A stretch of DNA of 27,556 nucleotides from Gammaproteobacteria bacterium (GTDB taxonomy: Bacteria; Pseudomonadota; Gammaproteobacteria; Xanthomonadales; Wenzhouxiangellaceae), in the NCBI GenBank assembly GCA_003561495.1, contig PWWM01000112.1:1-27556 (forward strand), in the 5' to 3' direction. The notes beneath the pieces are model-generated. The model saw only the letters and a program-made list of their open reading frames with translations, was not told the DNA's origin and did not search any database. Positions 7,788 through 16,209 of the stretch are shown piece by piece. Position numbers and translations under genes: made by a program. Each line of letters opens with the position of its first letter. Position 1 is the first letter of the stretch.

Positions 7788-8849
7788 ATGAAAACCTTTA
7801 CCTGCACCTGCGGCAACACCCTGTATTTTGAAAACACCCATTGTGTTCAGTGCGAACGCAAGCTGGGTTTTCTCCCGGATGTGCTGACGGTGTCGGCCCT
7901 GGAGCGTGTCGGTGAGGATGAATGGCTGGCCCTGGCGCCCGAGGCCGAAGGTGGTCACTACCGATGTTGCCGCCACTATACTGATCAGGATGCCTGCAAC
8001 TGGATGGTGCCGGTGGATGATCCCGAGCCGTATTGCACGGCCTGCCGCCTGAACCAGGTCATTCCCAACCTGGACAAGCCGGGCAATCGGGCCTTGTGGA
8101 TTCGTATCGAGCAGCGCAAGCGTCGCCTGATTTACGACTTGAGGCGCCATCGCCTGCCGGTGTTTCCCAAAACCACCCACCCGAATACCGGGCTGGCATT
8201 CGCGTTCCTGGAGTCCAACCCGGGGCCGGAAGACATTCAGCCCGAGTTCAGCGATGACCATCAAGGCAACCAGATCATGACCGGCCATGCCGATGGCCTG
8301 ATCACCATCAACCTCGCCGAAGCCGACGATGTCGAGCGTGAGCGCATGCGCGTTCAGATGAACGAACAGCAGCGCACCCTGCTGGGGCATTTTCGCCATG
8401 AAAGCGGTCACTACTACTGGGACCGGCTGGTCGCCAACGGCCCGTTGATCAACCGGGTCCGAGAATTGTTCGGTGACGAACGCATGGATTATGGCAGCGC
8501 CCTGGACAACTACTACAATCAGGGAGCCCGTCCCGACTGGCAGGATCACTACGTCAGCGCCTATGCCAGCGTCCATCCCTGGGAAGACTGGGCCGAATGC
8601 TGGGCCCACCTGTTGCAAATCACCGACACGCTGGAAACGGCCGTGGCCATCGGGCTGGCGCCGCCGCGGGCCATGGACAGTGATATGGATGTACGCATCC
8701 GCTACTGGATCGAACTCGCTGTGAAGATCAACTTGCTCAACCGCTCCCTGGACCAGCCCGACCCGTATCCATTTCTGTTGAGTCCGCCGGTAGTTGAAAA
8801 ACTCAAGCTGGTCGAACAGGTGATTCGCGACAGCGGGTTTACGCCGTGA
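7788..8849 (+). CDS. Zinc-ribbon plus HExxH metallopeptidase (DUF2248/COG4307-like)
   Basis: The 353-residue protein starts with a zinc ribbon: CTCG at residues 6-9 and CVQC at 19-22, reading FTCTCGNTLYFENTHCVQCERKLGF. A second Cys-rich stretch follows at about 60-90 (CCRHY, CNW, CTAC). The catalytic part has HFRHESGHYYWDRL near residue 205, an HExxH site (HESGH). About 60 residues later WEDWAECWAH supplies the probable third ligand Glu, as in gluzincin-like enzymes. This matches the putative zinc-binding metallopeptidase family often called COG4307. No signal peptide is visible, so it should be cytoplasmic. It is third in the ATP-grasp run, where a transglutaminase-like cysteine protease is common in other genomes, and may process the same substrate. 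The substrate is unknown. Confidence 0.9.
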   Translation: MKTFTCTCGNTLYFENTHCVQCERKLGFLPDVLTVSALERVGEDEWLALAPEAEGGHYRCCRHYTDQDACNWMVPVDDPEPYCTACRLNQVIPNLDKPGNRALWIRIEQRKRRLIYDLRRHRLPVFPKTTHPNTGLAFAFLESNPGPEDIQPEFSDDHQGNQIMTGHADGLITINLAEADDVERERMRVQMNEQQRTLLGHFRHESGHYYWDRLVANGPLINRVRELFGDERMDYGSALDNYYNQGARPDWQDHYVSAYASVHPWEDWAECWAHLLQITDTLETAVAIGLAPPRAMDSDMDVRIRYWIELAVKINLLNRSLDQPDPYPFLLSPPVVEKLKLVEQVIRDSGFTP

Positions 8850-8923
8850 TCCCGGATATCGATGTTTGATCCATGGCCCGTCCGCCGCAAGCACGCGCGG
8901 TCTCCGACCTGCGCTGGGCCGAC

Positions 8924-9655
8924 CTACTCCCAGTCAAAGCGGGGGAGTTCGAGAAACAAGCGCTTCAATCCTTCGGACCAGGCTGAACTGAGTGAGGTGA
9001 GATAGGGGTCATTCTGGTCAAAGCGACAACGGCGCGCGACCGTCAGACTGTCGGCCGTGTAGAACAATAGCTCGATCGGCGGCCCCACGCTCAGGTTGGA
9101 GCGCATCGAGGCGTCCATGGAAATCATGGCGCAGCGACCGGCCCGTTCCAGGCTGATGGTCGGCTCGATGATGCGATCGAGAATCGGTTTGCCATACTTG
9201 GTCTCACCGATCTGCAGGAACGGTTTTTCCTGTGAGGCGGCAATGTAGTTGCCCTGCGGGTAGATCAGATAGGCTTCGTGGGGTTGACCTTGGATCTGGC
9301 CGCCGAGAATGAAAGATGCCTCCATCAATCCGGTCTGCTGCTCGGGCTGGCCTGAAAAGTCACTCTGGACCTGGGCACTGATCTCACCCACGTAGCGCGC
9401 AATTTCATCAAGATGAGCGAGCGCGTTGATGCTGACATCGATATCCGGATTGGCCAGGTCTCGTTCGAGACGTTTGGTGACCGCCTGGGTGGTCGCCAGA
9501 TTACCGGCCGAGAGCAAGACCACGACGCGGTCTGCTGCGGTATCAAACAGGTGCATCTTGGAATAGATGCTGACATCGTCGACCCCGGCATTGGTGCGCG
9601 AGTCCGAAGCGAATACCAGCCCGGCGTCCAGACTTATGGCAACACAGTAGGTCAT
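8924..9655 (-). CDS. Anbu, proteasome beta-subunit-like peptidase
   Basis: The protein has 243 residues and starts MTYCVAISLDAGLVFASDSRTNAGVDD, the near-invariant N-terminus of Anbu (ancestral beta subunit, COG3484). Loss of Met would expose Thr1 as nucleophile. In mature numbering Asp17 lies in ASDSR and a Lys lies at 32, matching the Thr/Asp/Lys triad of HslV and proteasome beta subunits within one residue. There is no propeptide or signal sequence. Anbu assembles into ring or lock-washer oligomers, but its physiological substrate is not established. It converges on the ATP-grasp/alpha-E/metallopeptidase run with a 74-nt gap. This is the known genomic company of Anbu, although here it is on the opposite strand and probably has its own promoter. 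It is clearly distinct from HslV by sequence. Confidence 0.95.
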   Translation of the reverse strand: MTYCVAISLDAGLVFASDSRTNAGVDDVSIYSKMHLFDTAADRVVVLLSAGNLATTQAVTKRLERDLANPDIDVSINALAHLDEIARYVGEISAQVQSDFSGQPEQQTGLMEASFILGGQIQGQPHEAYLIYPQGNYIAASQEKPFLQIGETKYGKPILDRIIEPTISLERAGRCAMISMDASMRSNLSVGPPIELLFYTADSLTVARRCRFDQNDPYLTSLSSAWSEGLKRLFLELPRFDWE

Positions 9656-9693
9656 CGAATTGCAGTCATCTCACCGGACCAGGACGGAACCGG

Positions 9694-9699
9694 ATTATA
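9694..9699 (-). promoter_or_regulatory. Candidate -10 box of the anbu gene
   Basis: The minus strand reads TATAAT exactly at 9699-9694, between the adaptor stop (9703) and the anbu ATG (9655). It would give a leader of about 32 nt. No good -35 hexamer is seen at 16-18 nt. The call rests on the perfect -10 and its position alone. Confidence 0.4.
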
Positions 9700-9702
9700 C
9701 CC

Positions 9703-10761
9703 TCAACCCTCTCGAATCGAGACTTCCTGGCCGGCTCGCAAACGCTCGTTGCCGCGAATCACTACCCGATCCCCTTCCTGGATGGGTCCGGAAACCTCGA
9801 TCCACTCACCCTCGCCGATGCCGGTGGACACCCGAATTCGCCGGGCGCGATTGTCCTCATCGATGATGAATACGGCAATGCCGTCGCCACGCAGCACCAG
9901 TGCATCGCGTGGCACGGCCAGCACCTCGCGAACATCGGCGGTCGGCACGGTCACCCGAACGGTCTGACCCACCGGCAGAAAATCATCCAGATCCAGACGC
10001 AGTTCAAACACGTGGCGGGCCTCGTCACCAACACTGACCACCGTGCGCACCGGCGCATTCAGCCGTTGCTCGAGGCCAGCCGTGATCATCAGTTCATCAC
10101 CCGGGCGTACGTAGCGATAATAGTTGAGCGGCGCGCGCGCAACCACTTCCAGGCTTTGCGGATTGACTAGCCGCACCACGCGGTTGCCAACTGAAACCCG
10201 CTCGCCGGCATTGGCAACGCGTTCGGCCACCACACCCGAAAACGGTGCGGTAATGCGAGTACGTTCCAACTGATCCTCGAGTTGATCCAGGCGACTGCTC
10301 ACCACCTCCAGGTCACCAGCGGCAATATCCCGTTCCGAGCGGGTCTGATCGATCTGGCTGGCCGCGGCCAGGTTGGTTTCGGCCAATCGCTGAAAACGTG
10401 TCAACTCGGCCTCTAGAAAATTCAGCCTTGCCTCGGCGCGTCGCACCTCGGCCGACAGTTCACGTACACGCAACCTGAGACCCGTGTCCTCGATTTCAGC
10501 CACCACATCGCCGGCCTCGACATGGCTGCCAACATCGGCAACGCGTATCAACCGACCGTCAACCTCGGCCGACAGGAACGCGTCGGAACGTGACACCACC
10601 GTACCGGCCACTTGCATGGTGGGTGCCATGGTGGTGTAGCGAGCTTCGCTCAGCTCGACGGGTGAAGGCCGCCCTCCGGGCTGGGCGAGTGCATGTCCGG
10701 CCAGCAGCGCAAGGCTGATAACCAGCAGTATTTTCATCCTATTCATCTTGTCCTGACTCAT
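9703..10761 (-). CDS. RND efflux periplasmic adaptor (membrane fusion protein)
   Basis: The 352-residue product links an RND pump to an outer-membrane channel. The ATG at 10761 overlaps the stop of the pump gene (ATGA), so it is translationally coupled. An N-terminal signal sequence ends near LLAGHALA. Then come a lipoyl/barrel-sandwich half (DGRLIRVADVGSHVEAGDVVAEIED), an alpha-helical hairpin rich in Glu and Arg (about residues 100-165), and the returning half RITAPFSGVVAERVANAGERV. A beta-barrel domain ends near PRDALVLRGDGIAVFI. This is the normal HlyD/AcrA architecture, on the short side. No lipobox Cys is seen, so it is probably not lipid-anchored. Substrate unknown. No TolC-like gene is adjacent; a housekeeping outer-membrane factor may serve. 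Confidence 0.92.
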   Translation of the reverse strand: MSQDKMNRMKILLVISLALLAGHALAQPGGRPSPVELSEARYTTMAPTMQVAGTVVSRSDAFLSAEVDGRLIRVADVGSHVEAGDVVAEIEDTGLRLRVRELSAEVRRAEARLNFLEAELTRFQRLAETNLAAASQIDQTRSERDIAAGDLEVVSSRLDQLEDQLERTRITAPFSGVVAERVANAGERVSVGNRVVRLVNPQSLEVVARAPLNYYRYVRPGDELMITAGLEQRLNAPVRTVVSVGDEARHVFELRLDLDDFLPVGQTVRVTVPTADVREVLAVPRDALVLRGDGIAVFIIDEDNRARRIRVSTGIGEGEWIEVSGPIQEGDRVVIRGNERLRAGQEVSIREG

Positions 10762-13700
10762 GCCGGCACCACCTGTCCCGATGGTGAGGTCTGTTTTTCT
10801 TCATTGACCCTGAGCAGACTGGGCAACAGGATCAGCGTAAAGAGAGTACTCAAGGCCATGCCGCCAACAATCACCGCGGCCAGCCCACGATACAACTCGG
10901 TGCCGGCCCCCGGCAACAGCAGCAGGGGCAGCATACCGAACAGGCTGGTCAGCGTGCTCATCAGGATGGGCCTCAAGCGCAGACGCACGGCGGTTTCAAC
11001 GGCATCACGACGGCTCAAGCCATCCCTTTCACCATCGCGCGCCCGGTAGACCAGCAGGATGGCATTGTTGACCACCAGACCCAGCAAGATCACGAACCCG
11101 ATCATGGTCAGCATGTCCATGGCCTGCCCGGTAAAGGCGCCGACCAGGCGCAGGCCAATCACGCCACCCACGGTGGCCATGGGGATGGTCATCAGCACCA
11201 GTACCGAATCGCGGAACGATCGGAACAAGGCCGAGATCAGCAGGTAGAGAATGACAATGGCCAGCACGAAACTACCCGCCAGGTTGCGCAGGGTTTCACC
11301 CAAAGCCTCGGCCGTGCCGCGGTAGGTGATGACCCCATCCGGCGGCATTGCGGCCCGCAAATCCGGCTCAACCCTTTCGGCCAGGATCTCAAGGGCGGTT
11401 TCCATGGGCATACCCGCCGGCGGTGTCACCTGCAAGGACAGGGTACGGCTGCGATCGACGCGGCGAATCTGGTTCGGCCCGGCAGTGCGCTCGAGTCGCG
11501 TCAACTCACCCAGCGTGGCGATCTGACCGGATGGCGTGGCCAGGGGCATGGCCATCAACTCTTCCGGCGTCAACCAGCGCTCACCCCGCATGATCACGTC
11601 CAGGCGACGATCGCCATCGAAGTAATCGCCGAGGAAGGCGCCGTTACCCAGCGCCCGAATCAAGGTGGCGACATCATTTCGAGTCCAGCCCAATTCCGCA
11701 ATCCGGCGATCATCAGGCACCAGCCGCAACTCCGGCTCAGCCAGCTCCAGGCCTGGCTGGGGGCGCACGGTTGCACCGGGAAGGGCCGACTGGATCAACC
11801 CGAACCCGATCTGGCCGGCCTCGAGAAGGTCCTCGAAATCAGCCGACTGCAGATCCATATCGATGCGACGCGATCCGCGACCACCAAAGATTGGCGAGCG
11901 ATTGGCGGCTCCGAAAGTGTCCGGAAAACCCTGAAGAATCTCAGTGTTGACCACCCGCAGCATTTCATCGATATCGCGATCGTTCTCGGCTCGCATGCCC
12001 ATGAAAGCGCCGGTACCGAAAAAGCCCAGAAAACTGTTGCGGATCTTGGGCTCCTTTTCGCCGTCGAGGTAAGGCCTGAGCCGATCATTGATCACATTGA
12101 TTAATTCACGTTCAGCGGTCTCTGGACCCATGCCCGAGGGGGTCTGAATGAATCCGAAGACAAAATTGCGATTACCCTCAGGCAGGTAATCGGCTGGTGG
12201 CAACAATAGCGTCACTACCAGGATTGGAGTCAGGGTCAGGCCGCCAATCCAGCCCCAGCGCCGCCGCGGCGTACTGGTCAGTTCCATGATCAGCCCGGTG
12301 ACCTTCTCCCACCAATGCGCCTGACGATCAACCAGTCGCTGCTCACCAAGCAAGCGATAGCTGGCCGTGGGCAACACGATGATCGCGACCAGCAGGGAAC
12401 ACACGATGGCGGCCGAGATCACCACGGCAAGGTCAGCGAACAATTGTCCGGCCTCATCCTGCAGAAAGATCACCGGCACGAAAATCGCCACGGTCGTTGC
12501 AGTGGAGGCCAGCAATGCGCCCCAGACCTGGCCGGTGCCGCGGTCGGACGCCTCCATGGGTTCTCGACCCTGCTCTCGCTGTCGGACAATATTCTCCAGC
12601 ACCACGATCGCCGCATCGAGCACCATGCCGGTCGCAAAAGCCAGCCCGGCCAGCGAAATCACATTCAAGGTGCGACCGACTGAATCCAGCACCAGGAAAG
12701 CGAAACACAAACAAAGTGGAATGGCCAGCGCCACCATCAGCACGGCGCGCAGTCGACGGAAGAAGAACCACAACACCAGCACCGCCAGGCTCATGCCCAG
12801 AATCAGGTTGGTGGCGACCATGGCAATGGACTGGCGGATGTAAATGGTGTCGTCGGAAACCTGGACGATGTGCAGTCCGGCCGGCTCCAGGTGACTCTCC
12901 GACAATCTGGCGACCGTGGTCTGTAACTCGGCCATCACATCCAGAACGTTGACCCCGGGCTCGGCAATCACGTTCATCGAGATCGACGGGCCGCCATTCT
13001 GAGTCATGACCCCGGTGCTATCGCGCATGATCCGTTCGACTGTGGCAACATCGCCGAGAAAAACCGGTCGGCCCTCGCGCCACTCCAGAACCAGATTCTC
13101 GAGGTCGGAAATGGCATATTGGCCCGCAAAGCGCAGCGTGTACTGGCGCCGCCCCACTTCCTGGAAGCCGCCCGACACATCGGCGTTTTGACCCAGGCGC
13201 TGTCCAACGCGGGTCAGATCCACGCCGATGGCGGCGGCGCGGTAGGGATCAAACGTGATGCGCACTTCATAAGGCCGCCCCCCACGCGGATTGGCTGAGG
13301 ACACACCGGGGATGCGCTCCAGGCGCTCCTGAATCACTTCCTGGACGAAATCCTGGTATTCGATGATTGGCCGATCATTGCCCGGCAGTGGACGAATGGA
13401 GAACCAGGCGATGGTGTCGCCGAATTGGTCCGAACCGACCCGCACGGTCGGCTCCGAGGCATCGGCCGGATAGCGCGGCACCTGGTTGAGCCGGTTGATG
13501 ACTTCAATGAGGGCGCGGTTGATGTCGGCATTGACATCAAACTCAAGATTGATCGAGGCACGACCCTGGCTGGCCGTGGAGGTCATGCGTTGCAAGCCCG
13601 GCACATCGCGCAACTGGTTTTCCTGTGGCTCGATGATTTCGGATTCGATTTCAGAAGGCGCGGCGGCCCGCCAGCCGGTGGAAACCGAAATCGATGGTCG

Positions 13701-13823
13701 ATCAATGTTGGGTGTCATCTGGATGGGCAATCGGGAAAGACTGAGCATCCCAAAAATGACCAGAAGCATGCATCCCACGGCAACCGCAATCGGGTTGCTT
13801 AGTCCAAGGCGTGTCAGTGGCAA
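10758..13823 (-). CDS. RND-family efflux pump inner-membrane subunit
   Basis: The 1021-residue protein is a full-length RND permease: MPLTRLGLSNPIAVAVGCML is helix 1 and RLPIQMTPNIDRPSISV opens the first porter loop. A second porter half starts near DYLPEGNRNFVFGF. In helix 4 the proton-relay region reads GMVLDAAIVVLENI. The first acidic residue of AcrB's DD pair is kept but the second is Ala, as in CusA-type pumps. In helix 10 the AcrB Lys940 position is Asn (GLVVNNAILLV). The start is TTG at 13823, chosen because AGGAG sits 7 nt upstream and no better ATG exists. The pump gene precedes its adaptor, the reverse of the common order. Efflux of drugs, lipids or metals is possible; the sequence does not decide. 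Confidence 0.93.
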   Translation of the reverse strand: MPLTRLGLSNPIAVAVGCMLLVIFGMLSLSRLPIQMTPNIDRPSISVSTGWRAAAPSEIESEIIEPQENQLRDVPGLQRMTSTASQGRASINLEFDVNADINRALIEVINRLNQVPRYPADASEPTVRVGSDQFGDTIAWFSIRPLPGNDRPIIEYQDFVQEVIQERLERIPGVSSANPRGGRPYEVRITFDPYRAAAIGVDLTRVGQRLGQNADVSGGFQEVGRRQYTLRFAGQYAISDLENLVLEWREGRPVFLGDVATVERIMRDSTGVMTQNGGPSISMNVIAEPGVNVLDVMAELQTTVARLSESHLEPAGLHIVQVSDDTIYIRQSIAMVATNLILGMSLAVLVLWFFFRRLRAVLMVALAIPLCLCFAFLVLDSVGRTLNVISLAGLAFATGMVLDAAIVVLENIVRQREQGREPMEASDRGTGQVWGALLASTATTVAIFVPVIFLQDEAGQLFADLAVVISAAIVCSLLVAIIVLPTASYRLLGEQRLVDRQAHWWEKVTGLIMELTSTPRRRWGWIGGLTLTPILVVTLLLPPADYLPEGNRNFVFGFIQTPSGMGPETAERELINVINDRLRPYLDGEKEPKIRNSFLGFFGTGAFMGMRAENDRDIDEMLRVVNTEILQGFPDTFGAANRSPIFGGRGSRRIDMDLQSADFEDLLEAGQIGFGLIQSALPGATVRPQPGLELAEPELRLVPDDRRIAELGWTRNDVATLIRALGNGAFLGDYFDGDRRLDVIMRGERWLTPEELMAMPLATPSGQIATLGELTRLERTAGPNQIRRVDRSRTLSLQVTPPAGMPMETALEILAERVEPDLRAAMPPDGVITYRGTAEALGETLRNLAGSFVLAIVILYLLISALFRSFRDSVLVLMTIPMATVGGVIGLRLVGAFTGQAMDMLTMIGFVILLGLVVNNAILLVYRARDGERDGLSRRDAVETAVRLRLRPILMSTLTSLFGMLPLLLLPGAGTELYRGLAAVIVGGMALSTLFTLILLPSLLRVNEEKQTSPSGQVVPA

Positions 13824-13830
13824 AATCGTG

Positions 13831-13883
13831 CTCCTCTCCAGCGGGCCAGTATCCTAGATCGGCCACTGTAGAGCCGGTGTCAA
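13831..13883 (-). promoter_or_regulatory. Candidate promoter and ribosome site of the RND operon
   Basis: On the minus strand a perfect TTGACA lies at 13883-13878. With a 17-nt spacer the -10 position is GATCTA (13860-13855), a poor match; TAGGAT is nearby but at 21 nt. AGGAG at 13835-13831 sits 7 nt before the TTG start at 13823 and fixes that start. The rest of 13824-14094 shows no gene on either strand that I can support. Confidence 0.35.
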
Positions 13884-14080
13884 GGCGAATGCCCCGTATC
13901 GCGCTTGAATGGACAACATCGAAGCCTGTAAGTGCCCGTCGAAAAAGAAAAATCCGCATTGAATACGGAGAAGCTGATCACACTGATGGCCGGAAAATGC
14001 GATACTCTGTTTACCACAATAAAAAATCATGCCGGAAGTTCAAGTCCAGGCACTGGCCAACCTTCGCCATACCAGCACGA

Positions 14081-14086
14081 AGGAAG
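14081..14086 (+). promoter_or_regulatory. Ribosome binding site deciding a TTG start
   Basis: AGGAAG at 14081-14086 lies 8 nt before the TTG at 14095. The in-frame ATG at 14029 has only AT-rich sequence (AATAAAAAATC) before it. The TTG start also places the first membrane helix right at the N-terminus, so it is preferred. Confidence 0.55.
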
Positions 14087-14094
14087 ACGATAAT

Positions 14095-16149
14095 TTGAAC
14101 CAGATCGAGACCATCATTGCAGTGCTGGCGGGCCAGACCGCTTTCGGCCTGCTGCTGGCATTGTTCCTGATCGTATTCCTACTGGAGTTCCACCACCGTT
14201 TCCTTTTTTATTGGGCGCTGAGCTGCCTGGCGCTGGCCGTCCATTACTTGTCAGCAGCCGTCCTGCTCCATTCATCACAAGTTCCCGAGGCCATCCCATT
14301 GAGCCAGGGGCTGCATCAGTCCGTGATGGTGGCCGGCATCAGCCTGCATGCATTGTGGCTGGTGATCGGAGCCTGGGTCGCCGCGAGCAATCGACCCCTG
14401 CACCAGGTTTTACATTGGTCACTGGTTGCCCTGGTTACGGTGATCGCTGCGATACTACCTGCCGGATGGGGCAGCCTGTTGATTCTCCAGTTGCCGGTGC
14501 CTGAAGCACCGAGCATTTCGACCATGCCCGTCCTGGTGGCGACAGCGTTTGTAATTGCCGGCTTTTTTCTATGGCGCTCCCTCAAACGCTTTCCCTTGCT
14601 CAGCTCGCGCCTGGTGCCAATCGCCTTTGGCCTGTACGCCGTGTTCCTGGTTCTTGTGAGCCTGACATCACCTCCCCTGCTTCCGGAAGCCTTGCTACTG
14701 TCCCCGACGGCCAATCTCGGCCTGGCTGGCCTGCTCTTGCAAGTCCTGATCGGCTTCAGCATTGTTGTCTGGCTGCTGGAAATCGAACGCCGGCGTTCAA
14801 GCCACGCCCGCGACAAGGCCCGCAATGCCGAGGAACGGCTGACACGTTTGCGCATGAACGACCCCGCCACGGGCCTGCCCAACCGTCGCCAGTTACAGGA
14901 GCAGCTGGCCGTCGAGGTGCGCGCGGCCAGCAGCAAGCGCAACCGGGTTGCCGTGCTGGCCATTGGGATTGAACGCTTTCGTGTGGTCAGCCAGGCCCTG
15001 GGTTGGCAGAAATCCGACCAGTTGCTTCTCAAGCTGTCGCAGAAATTGCTCGCACTCGCCCCCCGGGATGTCATCCTGGGGCGAATCGGTGAACACGAAT
15101 TCCTGATGATTCTGCCCAATGCCGGCAACCGTGAACGAGCTACACAACGGATCCATGACATTCTGACCGAAGGTACGGGACCGATCGAGCAGGATGGCCG
15201 GAAGGTCTATCTGAAGCTTTCTGGTGGGCTGTGCTTTGCACCGGATGATCATATCGACGCCGTCGCCTTGATTCGCATGGCCCGCCAGACCCAGGCCCAT
15301 GCTGCAACGGTCGGACAATTACTTGAGGAGTGCTGTCCGGAGCATGGTGATGGCGAGTCGCACAATCTGCTTGAGCTGGAGCAGGAACTTCGGGCCGGTG
15401 TCAAGAACAAGGAATTCCAGTTGCACTTTCAACCACTGGTCAGCATTCGACAGCGGCGCATTACCGGCTTTGAAGGCCTGTTGCGCTGGCAACATCCCAA
15501 ACGTGGCCTGCTGACACCCGGCTCATTTCTGCACGAGGCCACACGACTCGATGTATTGAATCAGCTCGAGGACGATATCCTGATGCAGGCGCTCAGCCAG
15601 TTGTCGGACTGGCAGAATGAATTGTCATTGCCGCCGTTGAGCATGTCCATCAACCTTTCGGCACAACGTTTCCAGCAACGCGAACTGGTGACCAAACTGG
15701 ACAGGTTTTGTCAGAAAACCGGGGTTAAACCATCTGGACTTCACCTGGAAATCACCGAAAGCACAGCCATGCAGGATTTCGAGGCCGGGCTCGATACCAT
15801 CGCCCGCCTGAGAGCATTGGGTTGCAAGGTCTGCCTGGACGATTTCGGCACTGGCTACAGTTCCCTGTCGCACCTGCGTCGGTTGCAGGTGGACTACGTC
15901 AAACTTGACCGCAGCTTCATCAAGAACCTGGAACGCGACCAGCACGAACGCGACATGATTCGGGCCATTGTCGATCTGATTCACAGCCTGGGCATGACCG
16001 TGCTGGCCGAGGGTGTCGAAGACAAACAGCAACTGGGCTACCTGATTCATTGCCGGGTCGATGTGGTCCAGGGCTATTTGTTTGGCAAGCCGCAACCGGC
16101 CGAGGCGTACCGCGGGGTGCTGGAGCGGCCGGAGTTGGTGTTGGGTTAG
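14095..16149 (+). CDS. Membrane GGDEF-EAL protein, probable c-di-GMP phosphodiesterase
   Basis: From the TTG at 14095 the protein has 684 residues; from the ATG at 14029 it has 706. About seven hydrophobic helices fill residues 1-235, probably a membrane sensor. A GGDEF domain follows, with DPATGLPNRR, but the signature reads IGEHEF and the metal-binding IDxDxFK position is IGIERF, so cyclase activity is unlikely. The EAL domain looks intact: EGLLRW for EALxRW, SINLSAQRF, LEITES, LDDFGTGYSS, YVKLDRSF, AEGVED and QGYLFGKP. All expected metal and catalytic residues are present, so it should hydrolyse c-di-GMP, possibly tuned by the degenerate GGDEF. It diverges from the RND operon. A heptamer array begins four nt after its stop. 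A PilZ receptor and PilU ATPase lie further along. Confidence 0.93.
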   Translation: MNQIETIIAVLAGQTAFGLLLALFLIVFLLEFHHRFLFYWALSCLALAVHYLSAAVLLHSSQVPEAIPLSQGLHQSVMVAGISLHALWLVIGAWVAASNRPLHQVLHWSLVALVTVIAAILPAGWGSLLILQLPVPEAPSISTMPVLVATAFVIAGFFLWRSLKRFPLLSSRLVPIAFGLYAVFLVLVSLTSPPLLPEALLLSPTANLGLAGLLLQVLIGFSIVVWLLEIERRRSSHARDKARNAEERLTRLRMNDPATGLPNRRQLQEQLAVEVRAASSKRNRVAVLAIGIERFRVVSQALGWQKSDQLLLKLSQKLLALAPRDVILGRIGEHEFLMILPNAGNRERATQRIHDILTEGTGPIEQDGRKVYLKLSGGLCFAPDDHIDAVALIRMARQTQAHAATVGQLLEECCPEHGDGESHNLLELEQELRAGVKNKEFQLHFQPLVSIRQRRITGFEGLLRWQHPKRGLLTPGSFLHEATRLDVLNQLEDDILMQALSQLSDWQNELSLPPLSMSINLSAQRFQQRELVTKLDRFCQKTGVKPSGLHLEITESTAMQDFEAGLDTIARLRALGCKVCLDDFGTGYSSLSHLRRLQVDYVKLDRSFIKNLERDQHERDMIRAIVDLIHSLGMTVLAEGVEDKQQLGYLIHCRVDVVQGYLFGKPQPAEAYRGVLERPELVLG

Positions 16150-16153
16150 AAGC

Positions 16154-16209
16154 GGTGAAAGGTGAAAGGTGAAAGGTTAAAGGTGAAAGGTTAAAGGTGA
16201 AAGGTTAAA
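16154..16209. repeat. Heptamer array D: eight GGTGAAA/GGTTAAA units
   Basis: Eight perfect in-phase 7-bp units: GGTGAAA x3 (16154-16174), then GGTTAAA, GGTGAAA, GGTTAAA, GGTGAAA, GGTTAAA (16175-16209). The array fills the 64-nt gap between the convergent GGDEF-EAL and cca genes. The 26 nt from 16151 are identical to those from 5219 in array A. Both arrays begin a few bases after a TAG stop. Confidence 0.97.

Noticed and set aside
7752..8894. 380-codon minus-strand open frame opposite the metallopeptidase
   Set aside because: The plus-strand product has HExxH and zinc-ribbon motifs and operon spacing; the antisense product is low-complexity and unlike any family I know.
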